Positions 29,326 to 32,054 of a DNA stretch of 32,054 bases are shown here, piece after piece (the stretch's first letter is position 1; each line of letters begins with the position of its first letter). A program made the position numbers and the translations under genes. Source of the DNA: Gemmatimonadaceae bacterium (GTDB taxonomy: Bacteria > Gemmatimonadota > Gemmatimonadetes > Gemmatimonadales > Gemmatimonadaceae); the NCBI GenBank assembly GCA_025930755.1, contig JAICOJ010000032.1, positions 1 through 32,054 on the forward strand, in the 5' to 3' direction. The notes beneath the pieces were generated by a model. It ran no database searches, was not told the DNA's origin, and saw only the letters and a program-made list of their open reading frames with translations.

Positions 29326-32054
29326 TCAGAACTGCACCGTCAGACGAGTCGAGAACGTCCGGAGTGGTGGAATCGTGAAGAAGTCGGAGTTGCTGAACAG
29401 GTTCAGCGGTTGAGAGTTGACTTCCGGATCGAAGCCGGTGTAATCGGTCCACGTCTTGAGGTTCCGGCCGGCAACCGTCAGGCGAAGACCCTCGGCCCGG
29501 AATCGCTGGGCGAGGTCGCGCGGCGCCGTGAGGGTGATGGCCACCTCACGCAGCTTGGTGAAGGTCGCGTCCTCGACGAAGCCGGCATCGGTCTGGAAGA
29601 ACCCCTGCGTCAAGTGCCGCGCCTGCTCCCAGAGCGGGGCGGTGCGATCGTACGCCGGCTGGCAATTGCCGAAGTTGCACCGGAACCGCGCGGTGTTGTT
29701 GAACTGCTTGTATCCGCCCTTGTGGTCGAACAGCGCCGACACCTCGAACCAGTCGCGGAACGCAATGCGCGGCGAGATCGAGAACTCACGCGTCGGCAGC
29801 GGGTTTCCGAGATAAACCAGCCCGGACGTGCGGGTGATCTCGCACGCGGGACCGCCGGTGACCGCCGGCTGGCCTGGGCAGTTCACGCGGGAGATCATCC
29901 CGTCGTTGTTGAGATCCTGGAACGTGTAGCCCTCGTCCCAGTACCCGCCCAGCGGGTACCCGGCGACGTGCCGCTGCGGGCCAAAGACGATGTCCGGAAT
30001 CGGATCGCCATTGGGCAGCCTTCCGAGCGAGACGAGGCGGTTCTTGTTGGTCGAGCCGATGGCCGTGAGCTCGAAGCGCGCGTCGCGGAACTCGAACACG
30101 CGCGCGGTGAGACGGCCTTCAAAGCCCTTGTTGGTGGACGTTCCCAGATTGGCGAACTGCACCTGCGTCAGAGCCAGCGAGGGTGGGAGCGGACGCTGGA
30201 CGAGCAGGTCCTCCGTCTTCTTGTCGTAGTACGTGAACTCCAGGCCGATCCGATCGCCAAAGAGCGCGGACTCGAAGCCGAGCTCGTACTCGCGCGACAG
30301 CTCCGGCTTGAGGTCGGGATTCCCCGTACCGCCCACCGTCACCCCGGCGAAGTCCGTTCCGCCCGCGGTGATGGTCTGCGTGTTGAAGAACGTGATGGCG
30401 TCGCGGAAGTTCGGACGCTGTCCCGACTGCCCATAGGCCGCGCGCAGACGCAGCGACGTCAGCACGTTGGTCTCGGGGAAGAACGGCTCGTCGGTGATCA
30501 CGTACGACAGGCTGAAGGCCGGATACGTGATCCAGCCGAAGTTCTCGCCGAACGCGCTGTTGTTGTCCGTGCGGAGCGCCGCGGTCGCGAACAGGCGATC
30601 GCGCCAGCCGATCTGCTGCTGGAGGAGCGCGCCCAAGGTCTTGTTGTCGGTATTGGCCTCACCGACGGCGAAGCGGGCGGCCGTTCCCTGGAGCGACCCC
30701 GTGCCGGCGAGCAGCTTGGCTCCGAAGGCGCGGTTCCCTTGAATGGCCTCCTGGGTGAACTGCACACCGAGCGTCGTCGTCGACAGGACCTCCGGCGACA
30801 GGGAGAAGTTGGCGGTCGCGCTTCCGTTCGCCGTGTAGTTCCACACATCGGTCGTGTTCGCCGTGCGCTGCCCATCGGGCAACGCCCCGAAGAACACCTT
30901 GTTCGGCGGGACGGTCGACTTGTTCCGCCGGTTGAAGTAGTCGACGCCTGTCGTTCCGACGATCGTCAACCACGGCATCGCCTGCCAGTTGGCGCCGAGC
31001 GACCCGAGGAACCGCTCGACATCCTCGCGCACATCGAGCGCAAAGACCTCCCCCGGTGTCTGCCCCGAGAGCCAGCCGCGGCTGGTCGGGTTGTCGAACG
31101 CCGATCCGAGCAACGCACCGCCGAGCACGCCCAGCACGTTGTTGTCGTTCTGTGGGAACTCGAGACGGCTCGAGACGTAGTTCGTCGCGACCTGAATGCC
31201 GAGGTCGGTGCCGAGCTGGCCGTTCAGGTTCGCGCGAAGGCCGACGCGCTTGAATTTGTTCGGTTCGAGCACGCCCCAGTCGCGGTCGAGGTCGCCCGAC
31301 ACGAAGTAGTTCGCCGCCTCACCGCCGCCCGCCACGCTCAGTCCCAGGCTGGTGCGTGTTCCGGTGACGAAGGGGCTCGCCTGCTCCAGCGGGCTCCACT
31401 GGGCGAGCGAGTCCGGGACGGCCGTGCAGATGTTGCGGAGCTGGGCATCGAGCGTACAGCCGGTCGTCCGATTGCCGTTCGACACGAGCCGGCCGACCTG
31501 CGTGAAGTTGGCGGGATAATCCGTCACGTCCTCCTGGGTGCCGCCCTCGACATAGGTCGTCCACCGCGTGCCGCCCGGACGGCCCCGCTTCGTGCGCACC
31601 TGGATGACACCGCTGGCGGCAGCCGTTCCGTACAACGCCGCGGCCGCCGGCCCCTTGAGGATCTCGATCGACTCGATGTCGTCGGGGTTGATGTCGTTGA
31701 ACCGCGACGAGCCCTGCCCGCCGACGCCGATCCCCCCACCGAGGTTGTTGGACTGCGTGATCTCGTTGCTCACGCGAATGCCATCCACGATGAGCAGCGG
31801 CTCGTTGGTGAGGGACAGCGAGTTCGCACCGCGAATGCGGATGCGGCTCGCGCTGCCGGTCGTGCCACCCGGGCTGTTGATGTAGACGCCCGGCGCCTGC
31901 GCCTCGAGGAGCTGTGCGACCGTCGTCGACGTCGCCAGGCGTTCGGGAGTCGGAAGCACCGTGTTCACGGTGTTGCCGCTTTCACGGCGACGCTGCGATT
32001 CGCCCGTCGCGGTGACGATGACTTCGTCGATGATGACCGCCGCCGGCGTCAGCG
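29326..32054 (-). CDS. SusC/RagA-like TonB-dependent outer-membrane transporter, pair 3 (N-terminus outside window)
   Basis: The frame is open to the right edge, giving 909 codons; the signal peptide and carboxypeptidase-like domain are not in the window. The visible part opens with the TonB-box region ('AVIIDEVIVTATG'), then plug motifs 'SRIRIRGANSLSLTNEPLLI', 'DDIESIEILKGPAAAALYG' and 'SGVIQVRTKRG', followed by a barrel ending 'STRLTVQF'. An internal ATG-like start at 31968 is not the real start because plug sequence continues upstream of it. Paralogue of SusC 1: both have 'DWRGG/DHKGG' then a Cys pair ('RFRCNFGNCQ'), then 'ARNL...W.DYxGxDPE'. Transport role as for the other pairs; substrate unknown. 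Confidence 0.93.
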   Translation of the reverse strand, partial: LTPAAVIIDEVIVTATGESQRRRESGNTVNTVLPTPERLATSTTVAQLLEAQAPGVYINSPGGTTGSASRIRIRGANSLSLTNEPLLIVDGIRVSNEITQSNNLGGGIGVGGQGSSRFNDINPDDIESIEILKGPAAAALYGTAAASGVIQVRTKRGRPGGTRWTTYVEGGTQEDVTDYPANFTQVGRLVSNGNRTTGCTLDAQLRNICTAVPDSLAQWSPLEQASPFVTGTRTSLGLSVAGGGEAANYFVSGDLDRDWGVLEPNKFKRVGLRANLNGQLGTDLGIQVATNYVSSRLEFPQNDNNVLGVLGGALLGSAFDNPTSRGWLSGQTPGEVFALDVREDVERFLGSLGANWQAMPWLTIVGTTGVDYFNRRNKSTVPPNKVFFGALPDGQRTANTTDVWNYTANGSATANFSLSPEVLSTTTLGVQFTQEAIQGNRAFGAKLLAGTGSLQGTAARFAVGEANTDNKTLGALLQQQIGWRDRLFATAALRTDNNSAFGENFGWITYPAFSLSYVITDEPFFPETNVLTSLRLRAAYGQSGQRPNFRDAITFFNTQTITAGGTDFAGVTVGGTGNPDLKPELSREYELGFESALFGDRIGLEFTYYDKKTEDLLVQRPLPPSLALTQVQFANLGTSTNKGFEGRLTARVFEFRDARFELTAIGSTNKNRLVSLGRLPNGDPIPDIVFGPQRHVAGYPLGGYWDEGYTFQDLNNDGMISRVNCPGQPAVTGGPACEITRTSGLVYLGNPLPTREFSISPRIAFRDWFEVSALFDHKGGYKQFNNTARFRCNFGNCQPAYDRTAPLWEQARHLTQGFFQTDAGFVEDATFTKLREVAITLTAPRDLAQRFRAEGLRLTVAGRNLKTWTDYTGFDPEVNSQPLNLFSNSDFFTIPPLRTFSTRLTVQF

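Noticed and set aside
31320-31968. Start of SusC 3 at 31968
   Set aside because: That codon lies inside the plug; TonB-box sequence continues upstream to the window edge.
1-32054. tRNA, rRNA, CRISPR array, insertion sequence or prophage genes
   Set aside because: I looked for cloverleaf ends, regular spaced repeats and transposase or integrase motifs and found none.

Overview
The window is high-GC DNA densely packed with envelope genes and has no RNA genes, CRISPR array or transposase that I can see. Three SusC/SusD outer-membrane uptake pairs, barrel-less TonB-plug proteins, many secreted proteins with signal peptides ending in A-x-A-Q, TTGACA-type promoters and a Kdo transferase together suggest a diderm bacterium of the Gemmatimonadota. 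This assignment is inferred from gene content, not from a marker gene.

Layout. (1) Positions 1-6417, minus strand: a tight five-gene operon, read right to left. It encodes two paralogous barrel-like proteins with C-terminal coiled coils, a small periplasmic coiled-coil protein, a large TPR/coiled-coil protein and a second TPR protein that runs off the left edge. The order of protein classes resembles the A-B-C-D-E part of the Myxococcus Glt/Nfs gliding and spore-coat machinery. (2) 6631-9774, plus strand: a secreted LVIVD-type propeller protein, a DsbA-like lipoprotein and WaaA/KdtA. (3) 9771-11822, minus strand: a receiver-only response regulator followed by a pseudo-receiver/degenerate GGDEF/EAL protein. 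Its stop codon overlaps the waaA stop codon tail to tail. (4) 12015-13387, minus strand: two small outer-membrane beta-barrel candidates, with a long purine/pyrimidine inverted repeat just after them. (5) 13535-18056, minus strand: SusC/SusD pair 1 behind a structured leader. Diverging from it is a plug-only lipoprotein (18469-18948), followed by a second lipoprotein (19030-19521). (6) 19609-24270, minus strand: SusC/SusD pair 2. (7) 24617-27726, minus strand: a protein joining a carboxypeptidase-regulatory-like domain, a TonB plug and a TonB C-terminal domain, and upstream of it a membrane-anchored SGNH hydrolase with TPRs. (8) 27827 to the right edge, minus strand: SusC/SusD pair 3, with SusC cut at its N-terminus.

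The main theme is the outer membrane. Pairs 1 and 3 are closely related paralogues; pair 2 belongs to a different subfamily. The plug-only lipoprotein and the plug/TonB-C fusion suggest accessory proteins working around TonB-dependent transport. The most interesting candidates for something undescribed are the Glt/Nfs-like operon and the plug/TonB-C fusion. Both calls rest on reading the sequence and on memory of the families, and need profile searches.
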